From Pirellula sp. (GTDB taxonomy: Bacteria; Planctomycetota; Planctomycetia; Pirellulales; PNKZ01): DNA of 64,000 nucleotides. The stretch covers positions 558,001 to 622,000 of the forward strand of contig PNKZ01000001.1 in assembly GCA_013822735.1 (NCBI GenBank). The letters are read 5' to 3'. This document shows positions 28,076 to 37,192 of the stretch, one piece after another (within the stretch, counting starts at the first letter, position 1; each line of letters opens with the position of its first letter). A program made the translations under genes and the position numbers. The notes beneath the pieces are model-generated. The model was not told the DNA's origin. It saw only the letters and a list, made by a program, of their open reading frames with translations, and searched no databases.

Positions 28076-28166
28076 GTTTCGTCGCTCCGAGCGAGTGGTC
28101 GGCGGCCGAAATGGATCGGCTCGGCGAAAACTCGTTCGCGAAAAAGTTATAAGGAAGAACTAGCTG

Positions 28167-28496
28167 CTAACCGGACGAGGAAGCATCCGAATCGTTCGAA
28201 TTGGATTCGCGCTCCGCGCTCGGCCGATTCGCGTTGGTCCCCAGCGTAGCGTCTTTGCTCTTCGCGCTCTTGCGCCGTTGCTTCTTGTTCGAGTCGCGAA
28301 CGATCTGCAACAACTGCCAAAAGCCGACCAACAAGCCGACGACCAAACCGACTAACGCCCAGTACGAGGTCCCGCGCTTCCCGTCGAGCCAACGCCCTCC
28401 CAAAATCGGCAGCAACGTCATCAGGGCCACGGTAACGATCCGTGAGACCCAGTTCATTGCTTCCGCGACGGGTGACGACTGTGGTCGATAATCCAT
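28167..28496 (-). CDS. AtpZ/AtpI-like small membrane protein
   Basis: A 109-residue protein with two TM helices (WVSRIVTVALMTLLPILGGRWLDGKRGT and YWALVGLVVGLLVGFWQLLQIVRDSNKK) and a Lys/Ser-rich disordered tail. The layout, with GxWLD between the helices and RD after the second, matches AtpZ/AtpI family proteins that assist assembly of the c-ring or Mg2+ uptake. ATG at 28496 (DYRPQSSPVAEAMNW) is preferred over the upstream extension to 28535. It is the first gene of the ATP synthase operon. Confidence 0.75.
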   Translation of the reverse strand: MDYRPQSSPVAEAMNWVSRIVTVALMTLLPILGGRWLDGKRGTSYWALVGLVVGLLVGFWQLLQIVRDSNKKQRRKSAKSKDATLGTNANRPSAERESNSNDSDASSSG

Positions 28497-29328
28497 GGCG
28501 ACCACACGCGACGACGGCCAATCCGACGGCCCCATAAAGAAGCCGTGTGTCCCAATATTAAGGACTTTGATACCGACCCGACTGGCGGAATCGAGTAGTC
28601 ACAATGCCCTTTGGGGGCACCGTTTGTCCAAGAAATATCGTGAACGACGAATACGATCGAGAAACCTGACTCGGCGTTAAGGTGGTTAATCTATCGGAGC
28701 CAAAACAGGGTGTCAATCAGACATCGTGTTTTTTTTCACAAAGTCTTCATCTGTTCGCAAAGTCTTTTGTTGTAATGGTTTATTCTTATTCACACGGACT
28801 GGGTCGGCCGAATTCGAGGTTTTGGTCACGCCTCAAGCTTGGCCGGCAAATCGGAGCGGCAGGAAGCGTGGGGGATCGGGCGAGCCTTGCCCAAATTAGC
28901 GATTTTGAGGCGCGACGCGCCACAGTTTTCCCTAAATTGGGCGGTATAAACAGCAAACGCGTTGCAACGCCAACCCAATGTGGTTAAGATAAATCCACTG
29001 CTTTTCTTCTCTCTTTCGCTCCAGATGACGTGGAAAGCCACGCCTTCGGGAGTCCTGCCTTCGAGAGAAGCGATGCATGTCTTAATCCATCTTTAACGGG
29101 ACGTTGAAGTGTGCGGTTAAGACATTCGGCATGTGCGTGAGACCGGAACGGTCGGCGAGTAAGTTTCCCCAACTTGCAAGCCTTCCAAGCTTGATCGGAC
29201 GAGGATCGTCCGCAGGTGCGGTCGAGCGCGATTTCTGTCAGGGACGACATAGTTCAGGCATCAGCCGACGCATGGCTTCCCGCCGCGGGTGGGAGAGTGC
29301 GCGGCCCCGTGTCGGGAGACGCCGTCTG
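28497..29328. other. Long divergent intergenic region of the atp operon
   Basis: About 830 bases without a supportable gene, between the atp operon (left) and the DUF4912 gene (right). The middle (28720-28800) is AT-rich with T runs, for example GTGTTTTTTTTCAC, and is the likely promoter zone for both sides. I see no riboswitch or tRNA. Confidence 0.5.
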
Positions 29329-30696
29329 ATGACCGCCGAGACTCTTAATAGCTATAGCGCAAAAGATCTGGCCGAGATGGCCAAAAACCGCGGCGTGCCC
29401 GGCTGGCACGGGATGCGGAAAGAGCAACTGATCAAGGCTCTCGTCAAAGCGGCGCGGCAGAAATCGAACAAAGTGCGCGGGCGCGAAGCCGTGCGAAGTT
29501 CGACCCCTCCCGCTCGCATGGTGAAATCGACGAAGCCCGCAGTCGCCGCGCCTCCCGTCTCCTTAAATGGCGCCAAGATGAATGGCGCGCCTGTGAACGG
29601 GGCCGCCTCGCACAAGGCCGCCGCCAACGGCAAGCCGACGGCGATGCCGGCGAAGGTCGCCGCCAACGGTGCGTCGACGAACGGACACGCTTCCAACGGC
29701 AACGCCGCTCCGCAGCGTCCTTCCGCCCCGCAGCGCGCCGCCAAGCCGCAGCCGCCGCGCGATCCGGAAGTAACGCGTAAGCTCGAAGTCATTCGCACCG
29801 CCTCGGCGCTCAAGAAAGACTTAGCCTACCTCTCGCATCAACTCGCCGCCGGCAAGAATGGTCGCGGCCTGCAGAAGATCGTTAAAGATCGCCTCGTCGT
29901 CATGGTGCGCGATTCGTACTGGTTGCAAGCACATTGGGAACTTTCGCGCAACGGCGTTGAACGGGCCCAGGCCGCGCTCGGCCAAGAATGGCATGCCGTG
30001 AAGCCGGTGTTGCGATTGGTCGAAGTGACCGACGGCGGCACCACGAGCGCCGTCGAAACGCCGGTCCGCGACATCGAAATCCACGGCGGAGTCAATAACT
30101 GGTACATCGACGTTCAAGATCCGCCGAAGAGCTACCGTGTCGACATCGGCTATCTCACGGCCGGCGGTCGCTTCTACGGCCTCGCTCGCAGCAACGTGGT
30201 GACCACGCCGCGGGCCGGCAGCAAAGACGACCTCGATCAAAATTGGAGCGACATCGCCAGCGACTTCGAGCGGATTTATTCGCAAAGCGGCGGCTACAAC
30301 GGCGACGGCAACGGCAGTGTCGAACTGCAAGAAGTGTTTGAAGAGCGTCTACGCCGCCCGATGGGCTCTTCGCTGATCTCGCGGTTTGGTCCCGGCGTCG
30401 ACGGCCTGCTTGGCGGTCGCAAAGCGTTCCACTTCGAAATCGACGCGGAACTGATCGTCTTCGGTAAGACCGAGCCCGACGCTCGCGTGACGCTGCAGAA
30501 CGAACCGATCAAGCTCCGTCCCGACGGCACGTTCACCGTTCGCTATAGCCTGCCGAACGCTCGGCAAGTCATTCCGGCCGTGGCCGCCAGCGCCAACGGC
30601 TTGGAGCAACGCACCGTGGTTCTGGCCGTCGAACGCAACACCAAGACGATGGAACCGCTCATCCGCGACGGCGGCAACAACAACTCGCAAGACTAA
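29329..30696 (+). CDS. Rho_N-like plus DUF4912 protein
   Basis: A 455-residue cytoplasmic protein. Residues 1-45 (TLNSYSAKDLAEMAKNRGVPGWHGMRKEQLIKAL) form a Rho_N/SAP-like helical domain, a nucleic-acid-binding module. A low-complexity Asn/Gly/Ala-rich linker (NGAKMNGAPVNGAASHKAAANG) spans about residues 75-140. The remainder matches DUF4912: YWLQAHWELSRNGVERAQAALG, ending around residue 300 with a proline/glycine-rich connector, then a C-terminal beta-rich part with VFGKTEPDARVTLQNEPIKLRPDGTFTVRYSLPN, like an Ig-type fold. ATG at 29329 has GGGAGAC about nine bases upstream. Function unknown; a nucleic-acid or signalling scaffold is possible. Confidence 0.8.
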   Translation: MTAETLNSYSAKDLAEMAKNRGVPGWHGMRKEQLIKALVKAARQKSNKVRGREAVRSSTPPARMVKSTKPAVAAPPVSLNGAKMNGAPVNGAASHKAAANGKPTAMPAKVAANGASTNGHASNGNAAPQRPSAPQRAAKPQPPRDPEVTRKLEVIRTASALKKDLAYLSHQLAAGKNGRGLQKIVKDRLVVMVRDSYWLQAHWELSRNGVERAQAALGQEWHAVKPVLRLVEVTDGGTTSAVETPVRDIEIHGGVNNWYIDVQDPPKSYRVDIGYLTAGGRFYGLARSNVVTTPRAGSKDDLDQNWSDIASDFERIYSQSGGYNGDGNGSVELQEVFEERLRRPMGSSLISRFGPGVDGLLGGRKAFHFEIDAELIVFGKTEPDARVTLQNEPIKLRPDGTFTVRYSLPNARQVIPAVAASANGLEQRTVVLAVERNTKTMEPLIRDGGNNNSQD

Positions 30697-30756
30697 GTGC
30701 CATCTGTAGGGAACGCCCTCCGTGGCGTTCCGTGCGACTGAAAAATGAGAATTATT

Positions 30757-30791
30757 AAGGCCCGTCGAGAATTGATTTCTCGACGGGCCTT
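30757..30791 (+). terminator. Rho-independent terminator after the DUF4912 gene
   Basis: AAGGCCCGTCGAGAA, loop TTGAT, TTCTCGACGGGCCTT: a perfect 15-bp stem, 60 bases after the stop codon. The T tract after it is short, so it may also work from the other strand. Confidence 0.85.
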
Positions 30792-31080
30792 ATTCATGGC
30801 CGGAAGTCTTTCTTGCCCCCGGCCGGCCGCGCGAGTATCATTCCGGGGTCCTCTGCCATGCCCGTGCTGGAACGTCTCATTTTCCGGGGAGCCGATAAGA
30901 AGTCCGCTGGGCGCCTGAAGATCGCTCTGGGCCGCGTGTATAGCCGACGCCCGCACTCTTCGGAGCTGCGGAATCAGCGGCCGGATCACACAACCCCGGG
31001 GCCGGTGTGCCCGCCGTTCTACGGTTAAACGGGCTCCCGAAAACCGCGTTACCACGGCATTGCGGTGGAGGATATTTTTT

Positions 31081-31992
31081 GTGTCCGCAGTATCGTCAGA
31101 AACCGTATCGTCAGAATCCGCGTCGTCACAAGCCGATCTCGCTCAGCAAGACCTCGCTTCCACGGGGCTGACTGCCAAGCGCGATCGGCTTGTGGCGTTT
31201 CTGGCCGATCTCCAGCACGTGGTCGTCGCCTACTCGGGCGGCGTCGACAGCGTCGTGGTTGCGAAGGCCGCACATGTGGCGCTGGACGACGCGGCGCTGG
31301 CGGCCACGGGCGTCAGCTCCAGCCTCGCCTCGGGCGAGCTCGACGATGCTCGCCGGCTCGCGGCGCTCATCGGCATTCGTCACGAGATCATCACCACCCA
31401 AGAATTCGCCGAGCCGGCGTACCTCGCCAACGCTCCGGACCGCTGCTACCACTGCAAGACCGAGCTCTACACCCGGCTTGAAGAATTGCTCGAGCGATTC
31501 CCTGACGCGGTGATCGTCAACGGAGCGAACCTCGACGACCAAGGGGACTACCGGCCCGGCATGACCGCGGCCCGGGAGTTTCGCGTTCGTAGCCCGCTCT
31601 TAGAGTGCGGGCTCACGAAGGCCGACGTCCGTCTGCTGGCCGCGCATTGGGAGTTGCCGGTATGGGACAAGCCGGCCTCGCCCTGTCTGAGCAGCCGGAT
31701 TGCGTATGGCGAAGAGGTGACGCCGGAGCGCGTGGCCATGATCGATCGGGCCGAGCAATTCCTTCGAGCGCGCGGACTACGCGAATTGCGCGTACGGTAT
31801 CACAAAGGGGATATGGCTCGCTTGGAAGTCCCCGGCGACGCGATTGCGCGGCTTGCCGAACCGGCGCTGCGCCGCGAGATCGTCGCGCACTTGCGCTCGC
31901 TCGGCTTCAAGTTTGTGACGCTCGATCTCGAAGGCTTTCGCAGCGGCAGCCTGAATCAATTGCTGTCGATCGAGCCGGCACCGCAGCGCTAG
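31081..31992 (+). CDS. larE: ATP-dependent sacrificial sulfur transferase LarE
   Basis: LarE adenylates and sulfurates a carboxylated nicotinate precursor during synthesis of the nickel-pincer cofactor of lactate racemase and relatives. The PP-loop motif is VAYSGGVDSVVVAKA near residue 45; DRCYHCKTELYTRLEELL and the later ASPCLSSRIAYGEEVTPERV carry the family cysteines, the latter at the sacrificial Cys position. GTG at 31081 has GGTGGAGG nine bases upstream; a TTG at 31060 is a weaker choice. 303 residues. No larA, larB or larC is in the window, so the pathway must be completed elsewhere or LarE has another target. Confidence 0.85.
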   Translation: MSAVSSETVSSESASSQADLAQQDLASTGLTAKRDRLVAFLADLQHVVVAYSGGVDSVVVAKAAHVALDDAALAATGVSSSLASGELDDARRLAALIGIRHEIITTQEFAEPAYLANAPDRCYHCKTELYTRLEELLERFPDAVIVNGANLDDQGDYRPGMTAAREFRVRSPLLECGLTKADVRLLAAHWELPVWDKPASPCLSSRIAYGEEVTPERVAMIDRAEQFLRARGLRELRVRYHKGDMARLEVPGDAIARLAEPALRREIVAHLRSLGFKFVTLDLEGFRSGSLNQLLSIEPAPQR

Positions 31993-32029
31993 GGCCGACT
32001 GCGCCGATCGCGGAGTGCGGTTCGCCCTG

Positions 32030-32521
32030 CTATTTCGCTTCGCTCGACTTGGCTTCCGGTGATTGAATCGGCGCCGGAAGCACCGACAAGATCACCCACG
32101 CCAGCACTGTGCCGGCGATCGCGGTCATTTCGCGCCCCATGCCCGCCGTCATGCCGATGGCGGCCGTGAGCCAAAGTCCGGCGGCCGTCGTAAGGCCATG
32201 TACGCCGCGCTCGTCGATCCCTTTGACGATCGATCCCGCGCACAGAAAGCCGATACCAGCGACGAGCCCTTGTATGACGCGCGAGAGATCGGCACTGGTG
32301 GCTCCGGCCTGTTGCGGCACGAGGACGAAGAGCGCCGAGCCGAGGGCCACGAGCATATGCGTGCGCAGTCCCGCGGCTTTGCCCTTGTGCTCTCGTTCGA
32401 AGCCGATGATTCCGCCTAAGATCACCGCCATGAAGAGTCGCATCAAGACGCGCGTGCACGCGGCCGTATCCGGCAGGTCCGATAGCTCGCTGCGAATCGT
32501 CGTCAGGATCGCGTCCAGCAT
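32030..32521 (-). CDS. MgtC/SapB family membrane protein
   Basis: A 163-residue protein with about five TM segments. The N-terminal LFMAVILGGIIGFEREHKGKAAGLRTHMLVALGSALFVL and following GLVAGIGFLCAGSIVKGIDERGVHGLTTAAGLWLTAAIGMTAGMG are the conserved MgtC core. MgtC proteins affect Mg2+ homeostasis and, in some bacteria, F1F0 ATP synthase activity; a link to the atp operon 3.5 kb away is only a thought. Eleven bases separate it from the upstream iron-permease-family gene. Convergent with larE. Confidence 0.9.
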   Translation of the reverse strand: MLDAILTTIRSELSDLPDTAACTRVLMRLFMAVILGGIIGFEREHKGKAAGLRTHMLVALGSALFVLVPQQAGATSADLSRVIQGLVAGIGFLCAGSIVKGIDERGVHGLTTAAGLWLTAAIGMTAGMGREMTAIAGTVLAWVILSVLPAPIQSPEAKSSEAK

Positions 32522-32532
32522 GTGGGGCGTTC

Positions 32533-32943
32533 TCAGGTGGGCTTGTTCTTTCGCGCCTCGATTTTAACGCGCGCTTCGTCCGCCAGCGTCAGATATCTTT
32601 TTCGCATCTGATCCAACTCGCATTCATCGAGTTCTTCGAGATCGAGCAGCGCATTCTCGGCCCCTTCCAAGGCTCGAATCAGCTCGTCGAGCTTGATTTG
32701 CACCGCTTCCGAGTCGCGATTTTGCGAGTTCTGAATCAGGAACACCATCAGAAACGTGACGATCGTCGTGCTGGTATTGATAACGAGTTGCCAAGTGTCA
32801 CTGAAGCCGAACACGGGGCCAAGCAGCGCCCAGGCGACGACGACCCCCAACGCGCCCGCAAACGTGATCGGTTCACCGGCCGCGCGGGCCGTGACCTTGG
32901 CGAACTTCGTGAACCAAGAGCCTTTACCGGATGGGGCAGCCAT
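32533..32943 (-). CDS. Low-affinity iron permease family protein
   Basis: A 136-residue membrane protein. FTKFAKVTARAAGEPITFAGALGVVVAWALLGPVFGFSDTWQLVINTSTTIVTFLMVFLIQNSQNRDSEAVQIKLDELIRALEGAENALLDLEEL is the hallmark of this short family (PF04120-like), with two TM helices and a helical C-terminus. True substrate in bacteria is not established. ATG at 32943 (AAPSGKGSWFTKFAK) is chosen; the upstream extension to 33093 is low-complexity. It is followed closely by the MgtC-family gene, so they form an operon. Confidence 0.88.
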   Translation of the reverse strand: MAAPSGKGSWFTKFAKVTARAAGEPITFAGALGVVVAWALLGPVFGFSDTWQLVINTSTTIVTFLMVFLIQNSQNRDSEAVQIKLDELIRALEGAENALLDLEELDECELDQMRKRYLTLADEARVKIEARKNKPT

Positions 32944-33117
32944 GGGAGTGCTTGTGGAAATTGGGGGCGTACGGGGCGAAACAGAACCGGGCGAAATCGA
33001 GCGGGAAGCGGACAACTCGCGTCGACCGCTGCGGGGCGTCGCTCTACAATCGCGGCCATCCCCTATGAGCAGCAATTCGAGTGCCGTTCGCACTTTAATC
33101 CCTAGCGAGCTTGCGCC

Positions 33118-34443
33118 TTGTCGAATCCCTTGCCCACGTCGAACAGTGCTCCCTCCGTGCCGTGGCCGGCCCGCCCGCGGGTCGCCGTAGCACTGTTGCT
33201 CTCAATCAATCTGATGAACTACGTCGATCGCCAAGTGCTGGCGGCGGTCGAAGTGAAGATCGGGCACGAGTTCGCGCTCAACGGAGTAGTGATCAGCGAT
33301 GCGAAGATGGGGCTTCTCTCCACGGCGTTTCTCCTGTCGTACATGCTCGCGTCGCCGCTCTTCGGCTGGTTCGCCGATCGCACCTCGCGCTGGAAGATCG
33401 TCGCCATCGGGGTCTTCGTTTGGAGCTTGGCGTCGGGAGCTTCAGGGCTCGCAGAGTTCTACCTCGCGCTGCTGCTCACGCGCGTCTTCGTCGGTATCGG
33501 CGAAGCGGCTTACGGGCCGACGGCGCCGACGATCATTTCCGATCTCTATCCGGTCGAGCGGCGCGGCAGCGTCTTGGCTTGGTTCTATATGGCGATTCCG
33601 GTCGGTAGCGCGCTGGGCTACGTTTGGGGCGGTCACTTGGCCGACATGCCGAATTGGGGCTGGCGGTGGGCCTTCTATCTGTCGGCGCCGCCGGGAATCT
33701 TGCTGGCGATCTGGGCGTTGTTCATGCACGAGCCTCGCCGCGCCGTGAATGCCGACGGCACTGCGCCCCGACAAGCGACCTTCGCCGACCTCAAAGTTCT
33801 GCTGCAAACGCCCTCGTACGTTTACAACACGCTCGGCATGACGGCGATGACCTTCGCGCTCGGTGGGCTGGCCTTCTGGATGCCGCGCTACATCGTGCTC
33901 TTCCGCGGCGAAGGCACCTTGGCCGACGTCGGCACGAAGTTCGGCGGCATCACGGTCGTCTCCGGACTCGTGGCTACGCTTGCAGGCGGCTACGTCGGCG
34001 ACAAGCTGCGCGTCCGTTTTCCCGGTTCTTACTTCTTGGTCTCCGGCGTCGGCATGCTCATCGGCTTGCCGCTGTTTCTCGGCTTTCTCGTCGCGCCGTT
34101 CCCGTATGCCTGGGCTCTGCTCTTCGCGGCCGAGTTCTGCTTGTTCTTTAATACGGGCCCGAGCAATACGATTCTGGCGAACGTCACGCATCCGGCCGTG
34201 CGGGCTTCGGCCTTCGCCGTGAACATCCTCATCATTCACATGTTCGGCGACGCGATCTCGCCGTCGCTCATCGGCTATATCACCGATTCCACGAAGACCG
34301 CCGAACTCCCGGTCGGCAACATGAACCTGAGCTTCGGCGCGGGGGTCTCGCTTGCGATCTTTCTGAGCGGAGTGTTCTGGATGCTCGGTGCGAAGCATCT
34401 ACAGCGCGATACGGAGCTCGCTCCAACTCGCTTGAACGTATAG
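33118..34443 (+). CDS. MFS transporter, spinster-like
   Basis: A 441-residue, 12-TM major facilitator. The first helix carries LLLSINLMNYVDRQVLAAVEVKIGHEF, the pattern of spinster/sphingolipid-like MFS members, followed by the loop motif GWFADRTSRWKIVAIGVFVWSLASG (motif A) and RVFVGIGEAAYGPTAPTIISDLYP. The start is TTG at 33118 (SNPLPTSNSAPSVPWPARP); no strong ribosome site is visible, so this start is uncertain. The substrate is unknown. Divergent from the iron-permease gene. Confidence 0.85.
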   Translation: MSNPLPTSNSAPSVPWPARPRVAVALLLSINLMNYVDRQVLAAVEVKIGHEFALNGVVISDAKMGLLSTAFLLSYMLASPLFGWFADRTSRWKIVAIGVFVWSLASGASGLAEFYLALLLTRVFVGIGEAAYGPTAPTIISDLYPVERRGSVLAWFYMAIPVGSALGYVWGGHLADMPNWGWRWAFYLSAPPGILLAIWALFMHEPRRAVNADGTAPRQATFADLKVLLQTPSYVYNTLGMTAMTFALGGLAFWMPRYIVLFRGEGTLADVGTKFGGITVVSGLVATLAGGYVGDKLRVRFPGSYFLVSGVGMLIGLPLFLGFLVAPFPYAWALLFAAEFCLFFNTGPSNTILANVTHPAVRASAFAVNILIIHMFGDAISPSLIGYITDSTKTAELPVGNMNLSFGAGVSLAIFLSGVFWMLGAKHLQRDTELAPTRLNV

Positions 34444-34493
34444 CTTTCGCTTCTAAGTTCGCTGTGAGCAACTATTCTGCACCGCACATTTCT

Positions 34494-34700
34494 TTAGTCC
34501 CGCGGAGTAAAATTCATTACGAAAAGCAGGCACAAGAGCGCGAGTCCCAACGCCAAAGTGCTGAGTACCGTCGCGACAACGACGGCTAAAGCGAACCTGC
34601 CGGGGTTCGTTTGTGGGAGAGTGAGTCGTCTTGCAACCAACCAACCCAGAATAGCGCCTGGACCGAACAGCAGGATGCACCTGATCAAGCTGTCGATCAT
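34494..34700 (-). CDS. Small two-TM membrane protein
   Basis: A 68-residue protein with two hydrophobic helices (LIRCILLFGPGAILGWLVARR and FALAVVVATVLSTLALGLALLCLLFV). ATG at 34700 overlaps the stop of the truncated hicA (ATGA) and has AAGGA immediately upstream. Not recognised. It may be a real gene brought next to the toxin remnant by a deletion. Confidence 0.5.
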   Translation of the reverse strand: MIDSLIRCILLFGPGAILGWLVARRLTLPQTNPGRFALAVVVATVLSTLALGLALLCLLFVMNFTPRD

Positions 34701-34801
34701 TCCTTACCTCGGCGTTGCATGACGACGTGACCGCCTTTGCGTCGCACTTCGACGAATCCGAGCGCAAAGAGAATCGAACAAACTTCTGCGCCGGAAAGCA
34801 C
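34697..34801 (-). pseudogene. Truncated HicA-type toxin
   Basis: Directly after the HicB-like gene, in another frame, the strand encodes LRVLSGAEVCSILFALGFVEVRRKGGHVVMQRRGKE and then stops. This is the N-terminal half of a HicA/YcfA mRNA interferase: the SGxEVxxxLxxxGF helix and the QKGSHxxM-like RKGGHVVMQ strand with the catalytic His. The second half, including the P-DHxE-type strand and the terminal helix, is absent. Only about 35 residues remain of the usual 60-80, so the toxin is probably inactive. The likely start is GTG at 34801, in-frame residues before it being shared with the hicB end. Confidence 0.6.
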
Positions 34802-34808
34802 GCGAAGC

Positions 34809-35033
34809 TTACCCGACGCGCACCTCGAGCGGAGTTACATACGACTCGACATTCAACCGACCAGCAATTTCGGTATGCGAAGCTGTTTCGAGGAGTAGCT
34901 CCACCGCTTCGCGAAGATTATCCCGAGCTTCTTCGATGGAGTCGCCCTGGCTTGCGACATCCAACTCCGGGCAAAGCGAGACGAATCCGTCTCCTTCGCG
35001 ATGAACGATTGCAGTGAACGTTCGCGTGCTCAT
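34809..35033 (-). CDS. HicB-like antitoxin
   Basis: A 74-residue protein STRTFTAIVHREGDGFVSLCPELDVASQGDSIEEARDNLREAVELLLETA, the HicB/HicB_lk fold with the FxAxVxxExxGFVxxCPEL signature. No DNA-binding helix-turn-helix follows. ATG at 35033 is used; GTG at 35042 overlaps the thiC stop (GTGA) and is also possible. The adjacent toxin gene is truncated (34697-34801), so this may be an orphan antitoxin. Confidence 0.8.
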   Translation of the reverse strand: MSTRTFTAIVHREGDGFVSLCPELDVASQGDSIEEARDNLREAVELLLETASHTEIAGRLNVESYVTPLEVRVG

Positions 35034-35038
35034 TTTGC

Positions 35039-36550
<1,512 letters not shown>

Positions 36551-36625
36551 TCAAACCGGGTAAACGACGGAAAGGCGCTTCGTCGAGCCGTTAGGCCGAC
36601 GTGACGAACGGCGGCGGACGAAAAT

Positions 36626-36831
36626 CGACGTAAGTCCGCGGCAAGGTTTCCCGCGCCAACACGACTTACGTCGAGCGTGCGCATCGTCCCTGCGCAGATA
36701 ACTCGAGCTATCTGCGCACCCCTTGTGGGTTCTGGGGTTGTGCGCAGATAGCCGGAGTTATCTGCGCACTCGCCGAGGGCGCGCATCGACGTAAGTGGCC
36801 GAAATAGCGGTACGGTTTTCAACGACTTACG
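36626..36831. repeat. ~205-bp composite inverted repeat with nested palindromes
   Basis: CGACGTAAGT (36626-36635) and ACTTACGTCG (36664-36673) bound the left end; CGACGTAAGT (36787-36796) and CGACTTACG (36823-36831) bound the right end. Between them two near-identical palindromes, TGCGCAGATAACTCGAGC TATCTGCGCAC at 36691-36719 and TGCGCAGATAGCCGGAGTTA TCTGCGCAC at 36740-36768. The left half is close to the reverse complement of the right half, with the centre near 36727. This resembles a miniature inverted-repeat or BIME-like element. Confidence 0.75.
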
Positions 36832-37004
36832 CACGCCGAAAGCTCACGGTTGGGCGCCACGCGACGGCGGTCTGTCGCACACGATTCACCATCCCGCAAG
36901 GTAGCGATTTCGTGGCGCCAAGCAAGAAAACTTTTGGCCGGCCTCGTTGCTTCGAGCAGAGTGCGCGCCAAGACGCCGAGAAGGCACAAATGCGATACTC
37001 TTGA

Positions 37005-37035
37005 ATACTAGCCCGCTCTCGCAAGCGAAGGGACT
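37005..37035. repeat. Short dispersed hairpin repeat, copy 1
   Basis: ATACTAGCCCGCTCTCGCAA followed by GCGAAGGGACT. The same ~31-base word occurs at 60847-60878 after the cytochrome gene, with three differences. CCGCTCTCGC and GCGAGGGG can pair into a small stem. Confidence 0.65.
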
Positions 37036-37192
37036 CTGCAATGTAGTAGGCCCACCACGTGTGCCGTCGGGCGCAATACAAAAAACGGCTTCGGCTATCG
37101 TGATCGGCGTCGACCAAGGTCGACGAAGGTAGTGGACAGCGACGAGCTGCTAAGGGGCGACGGCACGCGGAGCGTGTCTACTACATTTCGCC

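Noticed and set aside
30813-31028. A 71-residue frame before larE
   Set aside because: It lacks a ribosome site and has no protein-like features; it lies between the DUF4912 terminator and larE.
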